Assembly (NCBI GenBank): GCA_965213855.1
Contig: CBDCAA010000007.1
Location: 124,001-188,000, forward strand
Origin: JBBROS01 sp965213855
GTDB lineage: Bacteria; Pseudomonadota; Alphaproteobacteria; Acetobacterales; Acetobacteraceae
Reading direction: 5' to 3'
Length of the DNA stretch: 64,000 bases
The notes under the pieces are model-generated. The model had not been told where the DNA came from. It searched no databases and was given only the letters and a program-made list of their open reading frames with translations. Each line of letters starts with the position of its first letter. Within the stretch, counting starts at the first letter, position 1. The translations under genes and the position numbers were made by a program. Below are positions 57,173 to 64,000 of the stretch, one piece after another.

Positions 57173-57981
57173 TCTCACTCGTCTTTCCGGCCTTCAACCC
57201 GGTGCTCGTCAGCGTCGGGCCGTTCCAGATCCGCTGGTATGCGCTCGCCTACATCGTCAGCCTGGTGCTCGGCTGGCGGATCATGCGGCGCCTGGTGCGG
57301 CTCGACCCGCATGTGGCCAGCGTCGAGCAGGTCGACGACTTCCTGACCTGGGCCACGCTCGGCGTCGTCCTCGGCGGGCGGCTCGGTTACGTGCTGTTCT
57401 ACCAGCCGTCGCACTACCTGCAGAGCCCGCTGGATGCGCTGGCGGTCTGGCAGGGGGGCATGAGCTTCCACGGCGGCGCGCTGGGGGTGATCGCGGCGCT
57501 GATCCTGTTCTGCCGCAAGCGCGGCATCAACCTGCTGGGGTTCGCGGACAGGGTCGCCACTGTCGTGCCGATCGGGCTCGGCCTCGGGCGCGTTGCCAAC
57601 TTCATCAATGGCGAACTGTGGGGACGCGAGGCGCCGGCGGACCTGCCGTGGGCGATGGCGTTTCCCTACGCCGGGCCGGAGCTGCGGCATCCGAGCCAGC
57701 TCTACCAGGCGTCGATGGAGGGCGTGATCCTGCTCGTGATCCTGGGCGCGATGTGCAGCCGTCCCGCCATCCGCGCCCGCTTCGGCCTGCTGTCCGGCAC
57801 GTTCCTGGTCGGCTACGCCATCGCGCGCAGCATCGGCGAGCACTTCCGGGAGCCCGACCGGTTCCTGGGGTTCCTCCCGGGGGGGCTCACGATGGGGCAG
57901 GTGCTCTCGCTGCCGATGCTGCTGCTCGGCGCCGGGCTGATCGTTCGGGCCCGCCGTCATGCGCCAATGGTCGTCGCTTGA
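57169..57981 (+). CDS. lgt: prolipoprotein diacylglyceryl transferase
   Basis: Adds diacylglycerol to the lipobox Cys of lipoproteins in the inner membrane. 270 residues with about seven helices. IRWYALAYIVSLVLGW, WQGGMSFHGGALG (with the essential His), GLGRVANFINGELWGR (the Lgt signature) and RHPSQLYQASMEG are present. It begins in ATGA overlap with hldD and ends in a TTGA overlap with the next gene. Confidence 0.97.
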   Translation: MISLVFPAFNPVLVSVGPFQIRWYALAYIVSLVLGWRIMRRLVRLDPHVASVEQVDDFLTWATLGVVLGGRLGYVLFYQPSHYLQSPLDALAVWQGGMSFHGGALGVIAALILFCRKRGINLLGFADRVATVVPIGLGLGRVANFINGELWGREAPADLPWAMAFPYAGPELRHPSQLYQASMEGVILLVILGAMCSRPAIRARFGLLSGTFLVGYAIARSIGEHFREPDRFLGFLPGGLTMGQVLSLPMLLLGAGLIVRARRHAPMVVA

Positions 57982-59108
57982 GGCTTCGCCTGGATGCGTT
58001 CATGGGCCAGGCGAACGCCGGCTATTACGCGACCCACGACCCGTTCCAGGATTTCACGACGGCGCCCGAGATCACCCAGGTGTTCGGGGAGTTGCTGGGC
58101 GCCTGGGCGGCGGTGGTGTGGGAGCAGATGGGCAGCCCGGGCCACGTGATCCTGGCGGAATGCGGTCCCGGCCGAGGCACCCTGATGGCGGACGCGCGGC
58201 GCGCGACTGCCCGCATCGCCAGCGCGTTCCATGCCGCTTGCGCCGTGCACCTGATCGAGACCAGCCGCCGCCTTCGCGAGCAGCAGGCGGCCCGGGTGCC
58301 GGGCGCCGTGTGGCACGAGACGCTGGGCACGCTTCCCGACGCACCGATGATCCTGATCGCGAACGAGTTCTTCGACGCGCTGCCGATCCGCCAGTTCGTC
58401 CATCACGGGCACGAATGGCGGGAGACCTACGTCGAGGATGCGAGCCCCGTCCTGCTCCCGATCAGCAAGCAGGACATTCCCTTCGTCGTCGGACCCGATC
58501 CGACGATCCACGCCGTCCCGCACAGCGTAGATTCGGCCACCTCGGGCACGAGAAGCCGGGACGGGTGCGAGCGGAGCGGCGTGGATGCTCGGATCGAGTC
58601 CGAGGATCGCGACCGGATTGCTCACGGCCCCAGCATGGCCGGGGAGCCAACCCGGGAGCACAGCCCCGCCAGCCACGCGATCATCGCCGAGATCGCCGGC
58701 CGCCTTGCCCGGCACGGCGGGGGCGCCCTCATCCTCGACTACGGCCCTGCCCGCTCCGGCCCTGGCAACACGTTGCAAGCGCTTCACCGCGGCCGTCCTG
58801 CCGACCCCCTTGCCGACCCCGGCTCACGCGACCTGACCGCCCATGTCGACTTCGCAGCGCTTGCGCGCACCGCCAGCGCGGCCGGCGCCGCCGTTCATGG
58901 CCCTCTGCCCCAGGGCCCGTTCCTCGCGGCGTTGGGCTTGTTTCAACGGACCGGCGTGCTGGCCCGCACGCAAGGCCCGGCCAAGGCCGCGCAGTTGGTG
59001 CAGTCGGCCCAGCGCCTGGCGGAGCCGAACCGCATGGGCGGTCTGTTCAAGGCGATGGCGCTCACCCATCCTGGGCAACCCACCCCGCCCGGATTCGCCG
59101 CGCCTTGA
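57978..59108 (+). CDS. MidA/NDUFAF7-type SAM-dependent methyltransferase with in-frame insertion
   Basis: 376 residues of the COG1565 family, whose members methylate an Arg of the complex I NuoD/NDUFS2 subunit. DAFMGQANAGYYATHDPFQDFTTAPEITQ is the family start (in part MGQANAGYYATHD). ECGPGRGTLMAD is the SAM loop, NEFFDALPIRQF and ALILDYGPA are conserved, and EPNRMGGLFKAMAL ends the fold. Residues about 170-211 come from a palindromic element (GPDPTIHAV to VDARIESEDRD) that relatives should lack. The start is TTG at 57978, overlapping the lgt stop by four bases. Confidence 0.88.
   Translation: MRLRLDAFMGQANAGYYATHDPFQDFTTAPEITQVFGELLGAWAAVVWEQMGSPGHVILAECGPGRGTLMADARRATARIASAFHAACAVHLIETSRRLREQQAARVPGAVWHETLGTLPDAPMILIANEFFDALPIRQFVHHGHEWRETYVEDASPVLLPISKQDIPFVVGPDPTIHAVPHSVDSATSGTRSRDGCERSGVDARIESEDRDRIAHGPSMAGEPTREHSPASHAIIAEIAGRLARHGGGALILDYGPARSGPGNTLQALHRGRPADPLADPGSRDLTAHVDFAALARTASAAGAAVHGPLPQGPFLAALGLFQRTGVLARTQGPAKAAQLVQSAQRLAEPNRMGGLFKAMALTHPGQPTPPGFAAP
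58485..58608. repeat. palindromic element inserted in frame in the methyltransferase gene
   Basis: The left arm (58485-58515) and right arm (58577-58608) are near-perfect inverted copies of about 31 bases around a 61-base centre; the shared core is gatccga, two differing bases, atccacgccg. On the minus strand the right arm reads ILGLDPSIHA, a peptide typical of short repeat elements scattered through alphaproteobacterial genomes. The element is in frame on the plus strand (no stop), so the host gene remains open. Confidence 0.8.
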
Positions 59109-59857
59109 CCGAACAGTCCTTGCTCCGCCCGCTGACCAGCGCCGCCATCGCGACCCGCCACGGCTTCTTCACCCGGCAGGGCGGGGTGAGCACGGGCCCG
59201 TATGCCAGCCTGAACTGCAGCGTGTCCGGTGCGGACGATCCGGCCTGCGTTGCCGAGAACCGCGACCGCGTCCGCCGCCAGCTCGGCGCCGGCGTGCTGC
59301 TCGGCGTCCACCAGGTGCACGGGGCCGGCGTCGTGACCGTCACAGCACCGTGGCAGCCCGGAGCAGGCGAACGGGCCGACGCGATGGTCACCGCCTGCCC
59401 CGGCCTGGCGCTCGGCGTGGTCACCGCCGACTGCGCCCCGGTCCTGCTGCACGACGTCCGGGCCGGGGTGATCGGGGCGGTCCATGCGGGCTGGCGCGGC
59501 GCGCTTGCCGGCGTGCTCGAGGCGACCATCGGCGCCATGCGCGGCCTTGGCGCGACGGACGTCACCGCAGCCGTCGGCCCGTGTATCCGCCAGCCGAGCT
59601 ACGAGGTCGGCCCCGACCTTCGGGATGCCGTGCTGTCCCTTGGCACGGCGGCGACGGGCTTGTTCGTTCCGGGCCGTGCCGGGCATTGGCAGTTCGACCT
59701 CGCGGGATATTGCGCCTGGCGATTGTCCGGACTGGCGGCGGTGGACGTCATCGACGCGGATACGATGCCCGACGCGGCCCGTTTCTTCAGTCACCGCCGC
59801 CGCACCCTCGCCGGCGGCCACCCGATCGGCCACCAGATCAGCGCGATCGTGGTGTAG
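59105..59857 (+). CDS. pgeF: peptidoglycan editing factor PgeF (multicopper-like domain, YfiH)
   Basis: 250 residues. RHGFFTRQGGVSTGPYASLNCS, HQVHGAGV, TADCAPVLLHD, HAGWRGALAGVLEATI and GPCIRQPSYEVGPDL are the family motifs, with the His/Cys/His zinc site (HAGWRG and GPCI). In E. coli PgeF removes misplaced amino acids from peptidoglycan precursors; related enzymes act on adenosine. The start is TTG at 59105, overlapping the upstream stop by four bases; no ATG fits. Confidence 0.93.
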   Translation: MTEQSLLRPLTSAAIATRHGFFTRQGGVSTGPYASLNCSVSGADDPACVAENRDRVRRQLGAGVLLGVHQVHGAGVVTVTAPWQPGAGERADAMVTACPGLALGVVTADCAPVLLHDVRAGVIGAVHAGWRGALAGVLEATIGAMRGLGATDVTAAVGPCIRQPSYEVGPDLRDAVLSLGTAATGLFVPGRAGHWQFDLAGYCAWRLSGLAAVDVIDADTMPDAARFFSHRRRTLAGGHPIGHQISAIVV

Positions 59858-60011
59858 GCCGCCCACCGACTGAGGGGACGGCGCTCACCCTCTTCGGCCC
59901 TCGTCAGCCGCGATCGGAGTGATCACCTCCTACGATCAAACGGTATCGGCAATGACGATTTGCCAGCCCTACCCTGCGGGCCCGAGTGTTGCATCGCAGG
60001 GGAGCATGCCG

Positions 60012-60806
60012 ATGGACACCAATCTGCCCGGGCCGATACCGACGAACGCCGCACGTACCCGGCTTGCGGCGCGCGCCGGGAGGTTGGATGGGCATACGTC
60101 CGGGCTGGCGGCGGGGTTCGTGCAGGGCAACGTCGCGATCGTGCCGGCGGCCGAGGCTGGGGCGTTCGAGGCGTATTGCCGGGCCAACTGGCAGCCGTGC
60201 CCGTTGCTCGCCGTCTCCCGCCCGGGTGATCCGGCGCTGCCCGCCTTGGGCGACGGCATCGACATCCGGACCGACCTGCCCCGCTATCGCGTGTATCGCG
60301 ACGGCGCCTTCACCGAAGAACGGACCGACGTCCGCGATCTCTGGCGTGACGATCTGGTGACCTTCGTCATCGGCTGCAGCTTCACGTTCGAGCAGGCGCT
60401 GCTGCGTGCCGGGATCACGCTGCGGCATGTCGAGCAGGGGCGCAACGTGGCGATGTATCGCAGCAGCATCGAGACCACGGCGGCCGGTCGGTTCGGCGGC
60501 CCGATGGTGGTGTCGATGCGCCCGGTCGCCGCGGCGGATGCCGGCCGTGCGGCCGACATCACCGCGCGGTTCCCAGACCAGCACGGCCGGCCCATCCACA
60601 TCGGCGACCCGGCCGCGATCGGCATCCCCGACCTCGCCCGGCCCGACTACGGCGACCCGGTCGAGGTGTGCCCCGGCGAAGTTCCAGTGTTCTGGGCCTG
60701 CGGCGTCACCAGCCAGGCCGCGCTGGAGCGGGCGCGGCTGCCGTTCTTCCTGGCCCATGCGCCGGGCTGCATGCTGGTGACCGACTGGGTGTCCGACGAT
60801 GCCTGA
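60012..60806 (+). CDS. D-glutamate cyclase family protein (DUF1445, YcsI-like hydro-lyase)
   Basis: 264 residues. RLAARAGRLDGHTSGLAAGFVQGNVAIVP, then CRANWQPCPLLAVSRPGDP, LGDGIDIRTDLPRYRVYRDG, VTFVIGCSFTFEQALLRAGI, HVEQGRNVAMYRS and APGCMLVTD match the family (shown in pieces). Mammalian DGLUCY members turn D-glutamate into 5-oxo-D-proline. The next gene encodes a 5-oxoprolinase-type protein and overlaps by eight bases, which supports a joined pathway. The ATG at 60012 has GGGGAG upstream; an ATG six bases earlier is possible. Confidence 0.88.
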   Translation: MDTNLPGPIPTNAARTRLAARAGRLDGHTSGLAAGFVQGNVAIVPAAEAGAFEAYCRANWQPCPLLAVSRPGDPALPALGDGIDIRTDLPRYRVYRDGAFTEERTDVRDLWRDDLVTFVIGCSFTFEQALLRAGITLRHVEQGRNVAMYRSSIETTAAGRFGGPMVVSMRPVAAADAGRAADITARFPDQHGRPIHIGDPAAIGIPDLARPDYGDPVEVCPGEVPVFWACGVTSQAALERARLPFFLAHAPGCMLVTDWVSDDA

Positions 60807-63800
60807 CGGCCATGCACCGGACGCTGGCTGGCAGTTCTGGGTCGACCGCGGCGGCACGTTCACGGACATCGTCGCCCGCGCGCCGGGCGGCACGCTCTCC
60901 ACCCACAAGCTGCTGAGCGAAAACCCGGGCCGCTACACGGACGCCGCCGTCGCCGGCATCCGGCAGGTGCTTGGCATCGGGGCCGGGGCGGCGATCCCGG
61001 CCGGGCTGATCGAGCACGTGAAGATGGGTACGACGGTTGCGACCAACGCCCTGCTGGAGCGCAAGGGGGAGCGCACGCTGCTGGTGGTCAACCGCGGTTT
61101 CGGCGACATCCTGCGCATCGGCAACCAGGCCCGCCCGCGGTTGTTCGACCTCGACGTCGTCCTGCCGACGCTGCTGTACGAGCGGGTTGCCGAGGTGGGC
61201 GGCCGCGTCGGGGTGGACGGCGCCGAAGTCGAGCGGCTGGACGAGGACGCCGCCCGTGCCGCGTTCGCCGGTGCCGTGGCCGATGGCGTGAAGGCCTGCG
61301 CCATCGCCCTGATCCACGCCTGGAAGTACCCGGCCATGGAGTCCCGGCTGGGCGCGCTGGCGGAACAGGCCGGGTTCGAGCAGGTCTCGGTCAGCCACCG
61401 CGTCAGCCCGCTGCTGCGGCTGGTGCCGCGCGGCGACACGACGGTGGTGGACGCCTATCTGTCGCCGATCCTGCGCCGCTATGTGGCGCAGGTGGCGGCC
61501 GAGCTGGGCGGCGTGCGCCTGTATTTCATGCAGTCCAATGGCGGCCTGGCCGAGGCGGCGAGCTTCCAGGGCAAGGACGCCATCCTGTCTGGCCCGGCGG
61601 GCGGCATCGTGGGCGCCGCCCGCACGGCCGAGATGGCCGGGTTCGGGCGGATCATCGGGTTCGACATGGGCGGAACGAGCACCGACGTCGCGCTGTATGA
61701 CGGCGCGTTCGAGCGGGCATTCGAGACCGAGGTCGCCGGCGTGCGGATGCGGGCGCCGATGATGGCGATCAACACCGTCGCGGCCGGCGGCGGCAGCATC
61801 CTGCATTACGATGGGGCGCGGGTGCGGGTGGGGCCGGACAGCGCGGGCGCGAACCCGGGGCCGGCGTGCTACCGGCGGGGCGGGCCGCTGACCGTCACGG
61901 ATGCGAACGTCTGTGTCGGCAAGGTCCAGCCGGCGCATTTCCCCGCGATCTTCGGGCCGGGCGGGGACGAGGCGCTGGATTCTGGGATCGTCGGGCAGAA
62001 ATTCGCGGCGCTGGCGGCCGAGATGGGCGCCGATGACCCGCGCGCGGCGGCCGAGGGATTCCTGCGCATCGCCGTCGCCAACATGGCCAACGCGATCAAG
62101 CAGGTCAGCGTGCAGAAGGGCCACGACCCCAGCCGGTTCGCGCTGCAGTGCTTCGGCGGCGCCGGCGGGCAGCATGCGTGCCTGGTGGCGGATGCGCTGG
62201 GGATGGAGACGGTGTTCATCCATCCCTATGCCGGCGTGCTGAGCGCGTACGGGATGGGGCTTGCGGACCAGATCCTGCTGCGTGAACAGGCGGTGGAGCG
62301 GGCGTTCGAGGCGGAGGCCCTTCTGTCGCTGCACCAGGTCGCGGACCAGCTTGGCGAGGCCGCGCGGGCCGGGCTTGCCGCGCAGGGGGCCGACCCGGCC
62401 CGGATCGCGGTCACGCGCTCCGTGCACCTGCGCTATGCCGGGACCGAGGCGGCGCTGCCGGTGCCACTGACCGAGCATTCACCCACGCTCGAGGCGTTCA
62501 CCGCCGCCCACCGTGCGCGGTTCGGCTTCGCGACGCCGGAGCGCCCGGTTGTCGCCGAGCTGGTCGCGGTTGAGGCCGTCGCTCCCGGCGAGGCCGTGCG
62601 CGAACCGGCCCTGGCCGCGCGGGTAAATGGGGCGCCCGAAGCGGTCGACACGGTGCCGATGTGGAGCGGGGGCGCCGAGCATGCGACGCCGGTGTTCGAG
62701 CGCACGGGGCTGCTGGCGGGCGACCGGCTGACCGGGCCGGCGCTGGTGCGGGAGGCAAACGCGACGACGGTGATCGAGCCGGGGTGGGCGGCGGAGGTGA
62801 CGGCGCAGGATCATATGGTGTTGCGGCGGGTTGCTCCGCTTCGTTCCGAGGCGGCCGTGCTGGCGGACGGGCTACCCACCCCCGGCCCCTCCCTCGGAGG
62901 GAAGGGAGACGGGAGGGCGGATCCGATCTTGCTGGAGTTGTTCAACAATCTATTCATGAACGTGGCGGAGCAGACTGGTGCGGTGCTGCAGAATACTTCG
63001 CTGAGCGTCAACATCAAGGAACGGCTGGACTTCTCTTGTGCGATTTTCGATGCGGAGGGCGGCCTGGTGGCGAACGCGCCGCATGTGCCGGTGCACTTGG
63101 GCGCCATGGGGGAGAGCGTGCGGACCGTGATCCGCAGCCGTGGCGGGGCGCTGCGCCCCGGGGACGTCGTCGCGCTGAACAACCCGTTCAATGGCGGCAC
63201 GCATCTGCCGGACGTGACGGTGATCACGCCCGTGTTCGACGCCGAGGGCGGGGCCATCCAGTTCTTCGTGGGCAGCCGCGGCCACCATGCGGACATTGGC
63301 GGCCTGACCCCGGGGAGCACGCCGCCGGACAGCCGCACGCTGGAGGACGAGGGGGTCGTGATCGACGACTTCCTGCTCGTGAATGCCGGGGCGTTCCAGG
63401 AAGCGCCGTTCCGCGCGTTGTTGGCGGGCGCGAAATACCCGGCCCGCAGCCCGGACGTGAACGTGGCCGACATCAAGGCGCAGGTCGCGGCCAACCAGCG
63501 CGGCGTGCAGGAGCTGGGCCGGGTTGTGCAGCAGTTCGGCTGGGCGACGGTGAAGGCCTACATGGGCCACGTGATGGACAACGCCGAGGCGGGGGTCCGC
63601 CGGGTGCTGGAGCGGATCGGCGACGGCGCGTTCGACTACACCATGGACGACGGCGCGCCGCTCCGCGTTGCCGTCACGGTGGACCGCGTATCCCGCACCG
63701 CGACGGTGGACTTCACCGGCACCGGGCCGCGGTCGCCGGGCAACTTCAACGCGCCCCCCGCCGTGACCCGCGCCGTTGTGCTGTACGTGTTCCGCTGCCT

Positions 63801-64000
63801 GGTCGGCGAGGATATTCCACTCAACGACGGCTGCCTGAAGCCGATCCGCATCGTGCTGCCCCCCGGCACCTTCCTGAGCCCGGCGCCCGGCGCGGCCGTC
63901 GTGGCGGGGAACACGGAGGTGAGCCAGGCCGTGTGCAACGCGCTGTTCGGCGCGCTCGGCCGGCTCGCCTGCAGCCAGGCGACCATGAACAACGTCGTCT
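60799..64000 (+). CDS. fused hydantoinase/5-oxoprolinase (HyuA-HyuB type), partial
   Basis: 1067 complete codons are visible and the frame is open to the window edge; the family is usually about 1200 residues. The A half (1-685) has FWVDRGGTFTDIVARAP, MGTTVATNALLERKGE, SGPAGGIVGAARTAEMAG and DMGGTSTDVALYDG. The B half (from about 710) has FNNLFMNVAEQTGAVLQNTSLSVNIKERLDFSCA (in pieces), ALNNPFNGGTHLPDVTV and GSRGHHADIGG. It uses ATP to open 5-oxoproline or hydantoin rings. The linker between halves (689-708) contains a repeat-derived segment. ATG at 60799 overlaps the upstream stop. Confidence 0.93.
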   Translation, partial: MPDGHAPDAGWQFWVDRGGTFTDIVARAPGGTLSTHKLLSENPGRYTDAAVAGIRQVLGIGAGAAIPAGLIEHVKMGTTVATNALLERKGERTLLVVNRGFGDILRIGNQARPRLFDLDVVLPTLLYERVAEVGGRVGVDGAEVERLDEDAARAAFAGAVADGVKACAIALIHAWKYPAMESRLGALAEQAGFEQVSVSHRVSPLLRLVPRGDTTVVDAYLSPILRRYVAQVAAELGGVRLYFMQSNGGLAEAASFQGKDAILSGPAGGIVGAARTAEMAGFGRIIGFDMGGTSTDVALYDGAFERAFETEVAGVRMRAPMMAINTVAAGGGSILHYDGARVRVGPDSAGANPGPACYRRGGPLTVTDANVCVGKVQPAHFPAIFGPGGDEALDSGIVGQKFAALAAEMGADDPRAAAEGFLRIAVANMANAIKQVSVQKGHDPSRFALQCFGGAGGQHACLVADALGMETVFIHPYAGVLSAYGMGLADQILLREQAVERAFEAEALLSLHQVADQLGEAARAGLAAQGADPARIAVTRSVHLRYAGTEAALPVPLTEHSPTLEAFTAAHRARFGFATPERPVVAELVAVEAVAPGEAVREPALAARVNGAPEAVDTVPMWSGGAEHATPVFERTGLLAGDRLTGPALVREANATTVIEPGWAAEVTAQDHMVLRRVAPLRSEAAVLADGLPTPGPSLGGKGDGRADPILLELFNNLFMNVAEQTGAVLQNTSLSVNIKERLDFSCAIFDAEGGLVANAPHVPVHLGAMGESVRTVIRSRGGALRPGDVVALNNPFNGGTHLPDVTVITPVFDAEGGAIQFFVGSRGHHADIGGLTPGSTPPDSRTLEDEGVVIDDFLLVNAGAFQEAPFRALLAGAKYPARSPDVNVADIKAQVAANQRGVQELGRVVQQFGWATVKAYMGHVMDNAEAGVRRVLERIGDGAFDYTMDDGAPLRVAVTVDRVSRTATVDFTGTGPRSPGNFNAPPAVTRAVVLYVFRCLVGEDIPLNDGCLKPIRIVLPPGTFLSPAPGAAVVAGNTEVSQAVCNALFGALGRLACSQATMNNVV
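62869..62915. repeat. interspersed repeat within the A-B linker of the oxoprolinase gene
   Basis: ctacccacccccggcccct followed by ccctcggagggaaggg; a palindrome CCCTCC-CTC-GGAGGG lies at 62887-62901. In frame it encodes GLPTPGPSLGGKGDG, the peptide commonly produced when this sort of repeat falls in a gene. Related spacers occur at 13636-13676 and around 42183-42205. Confidence 0.6.

Noticed and set aside
1..64000. tRNA, rRNA, CRISPR arrays, transposases and attachment sites
   Set aside because: Reading the gaps showed no cloverleaf-like, ribosomal or spacer-repeat pattern and no transposase motif. A tRNAscan-SE or Infernal run would be decisive.

Overview
This is a GC-rich stretch of alphaproteobacterial chromosome. 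Housekeeping proteins, gene order and start-codon use (many GTG and TTG starts, 1 to 8 base overlaps) point to Rhodospirillales, most likely an Acetobacteraceae-type organism. That placement is inferred from protein style and was not checked by a database search. The window holds mostly core metabolism and cell-envelope genes. No rRNA, tRNA, CRISPR array, prophage or intact insertion sequence was seen.

Layout. 1-3842 (minus): de novo purine operon purB, a small exported protein, purC, purS, a Rap1a-like exported protein, purQ (cut by the window edge). 3911-4525: TerC-family membrane protein. 4571-7532 (minus): rplU-rpmA with a clear promoter and terminator, then obgE-proB. 7783-11780: rpmE, a BenE-type transporter, a carboxymuconolactone decarboxylase-like protein, an SPFH/NfeD pair and a GST. 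11821-18272 (minus): ABC exporter, prfB with its programmed frameshift, PBP1A and an amidase. 18759-21842: RNase E. 21883-28507: amidase, gamma-glutamyltransferase, CsaA, gpt, aquaporin and a cNMP-domain/TrxR-like protein. 28770-32263: NMT1/SsuA-type ABC importer. 32346-36606: trifunctional PutA and an AtzH-like protein. 36614-39452: VOC protein, periplasmic binding protein, GT2 glycosyltransferase and small EamA-type protein. 39529-45229: purH, MbfA iron exporter, two tandem ModA-like proteins, exported MsrA and an isochorismatase-fold protein. 45283-47740: an SDR stub, prpE and a decayed toxin-antitoxin pair. 47936-53375: basic amino acid decarboxylase, PEP-CTERM protein, cytochrome P450 and phasin. 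53410-59857: TetR-like protein, YbjN-proC, UbiK, and the tightly coupled run hldD-lgt-midA-pgeF. 60012-64000: D-glutamate cyclase-like protein and a fused 5-oxoprolinase, cut by the right edge.

How genes fit together. The window holds most of the later purine pathway (PurQ, PurS, PurC, PurB, PurH) plus Gpt salvage. It has both ends of proline synthesis (ProB, ProC) and proline catabolism (PutA). A glutamate/5-oxoproline theme recurs (Ggt, D-glutamate cyclase, 5-oxoprolinase). Envelope functions include PBP1A, amidase, PgeF, Lgt and HldD.

The most unusual signals are small ones: a palindromic element inserted in frame in the midA-type methyltransferase gene, a 33-base tandem duplication that doubles the start codon of an ABC ATPase, a probable CTG start in one ModA-like gene, an SDR stub whose stop overlaps the prpE start, and a toxin-antitoxin pair broken by a frameshift and two in-frame stops. 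I see no convincing wholly new multi-gene system.
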